A stretch of 53,076 nucleotides of DNA from Turicibacter sp. GTDB taxonomy: Bacteria > Bacillota_I > Bacilli_A > MOL361 > Turicibacteraceae. The position numbers and the translations under genes were made by a program. The DNA lies in contig WRGF01000217.1 in assembly GCA_009787345.1 (NCBI GenBank), forward strand, positions 1-53,076. Direction: 5' to 3'. The notes beneath the pieces are model-generated. The model ran no database searches. It worked only from the letters and a program-made list of their open reading frames with translations, and was not told where the DNA came from. Positions 52,915 through 53,076 of this stretch are shown here, in pieces; position 1 is the stretch's first letter, and each line of letters starts with the position of its first letter.

Positions 52915-53076
52915 ATGAAAACTAAAACGAACCACCTCACCCAATATTTTATTGATGTTGAAACCACCGAAGAACATGTCGGGTATGTCATTAGCATCCC
53001 GCAAGTCCTGATGATTGTCATTATGGGCAGCATCTGCGGCCTCAAGAACATAAGCCAAATCCATCAATGGGCATCA
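52915..53076 (+). CDS. ISAs1-like transposase, N-terminal part (cut by window edge)
   Basis: 54 codons from ATG 52915 to the window end, frame still open. The start MKTKTNHLTQYFIDVETTEE and the hydrophobic helix IPQVLMIVIMGSICGL with KNISQIHQWA match the N-terminal domain of ISAs1/H-repeat transposases. The similar remnant at 48532 supports the reading. Whether the gene is complete cannot be seen. Confidence 0.6.
   Translation, partial: MKTKTNHLTQYFIDVETTEEHVGYVISIPQVLMIVIMGSICGLKNISQIHQWAS

Overview
The window is chromosomal DNA of a Bacillota bacterium, most likely class Bacilli. The gene order shows this: atpD-atpC-DUF1146-spoIID-spoIIQ-mbl, then comFA-comFC-hpf-secA-prfB, then ftsE-ftsX-M23 peptidase-ctpB-uvrB, all of which are Bacillales-type neighbourhoods. 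spoIID and spoIIQ point to a spore-former or a recent descendant of one. However, spoIIID is absent from its usual place before mbl, and no murA lies between atpC and spoIID. The bifunctional AdhE, with two Rex-like operators, indicates fermentative growth controlled by NADH/NAD+. I cannot name the genus.

Layout. 1-6.5 kb: end of the ATP synthase operon, two engulfment genes, mbl, rarA and a small membrane protein. 6.5-7.6 kb: a Fic AMPylase-type gene with an unusual repeat array. 7.6-14.1 kb: an accessory island, more AT-rich by eye, built on a complete agr-type quorum-sensing locus (agrB, agrD, agrC, agrA). It is flanked by two two-gene units (a secreted protein plus a small membrane-anchored protein) and followed by a secreted SH3 protein. 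14.2-16.6 kb: a lipoprotein and an orphan FtsX-like permease. 16.6-20.6 kb: yigZ, comFA, a shortened comFC, hpf, and a decayed arsenic pair (aquaporin fragment plus frameshifted arsC). 20.8-36.5 kb: secA, prfB, luxS, ftsEX, two M23 peptidases (one frameshifted), ctpB, uvrB, an unknown membrane protein, an RlmD-family methyltransferase and a DUF368 protein. 36.6-48.3 kb: queG, a MecA-like PBP, ppx-ppk on the minus strand, a 34-residue membrane peptide, aroD and adhE. 48.4-53.1 kb: tcdA, small genes and a DUF4143 ATPase, among remains of ISAs1-like transposases and a group II intron reverse transcriptase.

The strongest biological signal is the agr island. Four promoters (before 7804, agrB, 12397 and 13738) each carry two direct repeats related to ACGTTCAT, 20-21 bp apart. 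In all four the second repeat starts exactly 42 bp before the -10 box, with a 17-bp spacer behind a weak -35. This is the expected architecture for a LytTR regulator such as the AgrA encoded here. It defines a local regulon: autoinduction of agrBDCA plus two secreted-protein/membrane-protein pairs and an SH3 cell-wall protein. The secreted proteins match no family I know; a toxin/immunity or competition role is inference. AgrB is interrupted by a -1 frameshift in an A6 run. Two other genes (arsC and the second M23 peptidase) also carry one-base indels in short homopolymers, so sequencing error must be excluded before a programmed shift or phase variation is claimed.

A second notable signal is at fic. 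A 23-bp sequence next to its promoter recurs inverted, with one mismatch, inside the coding DNA for the linker between the Fic and winged-helix domains.
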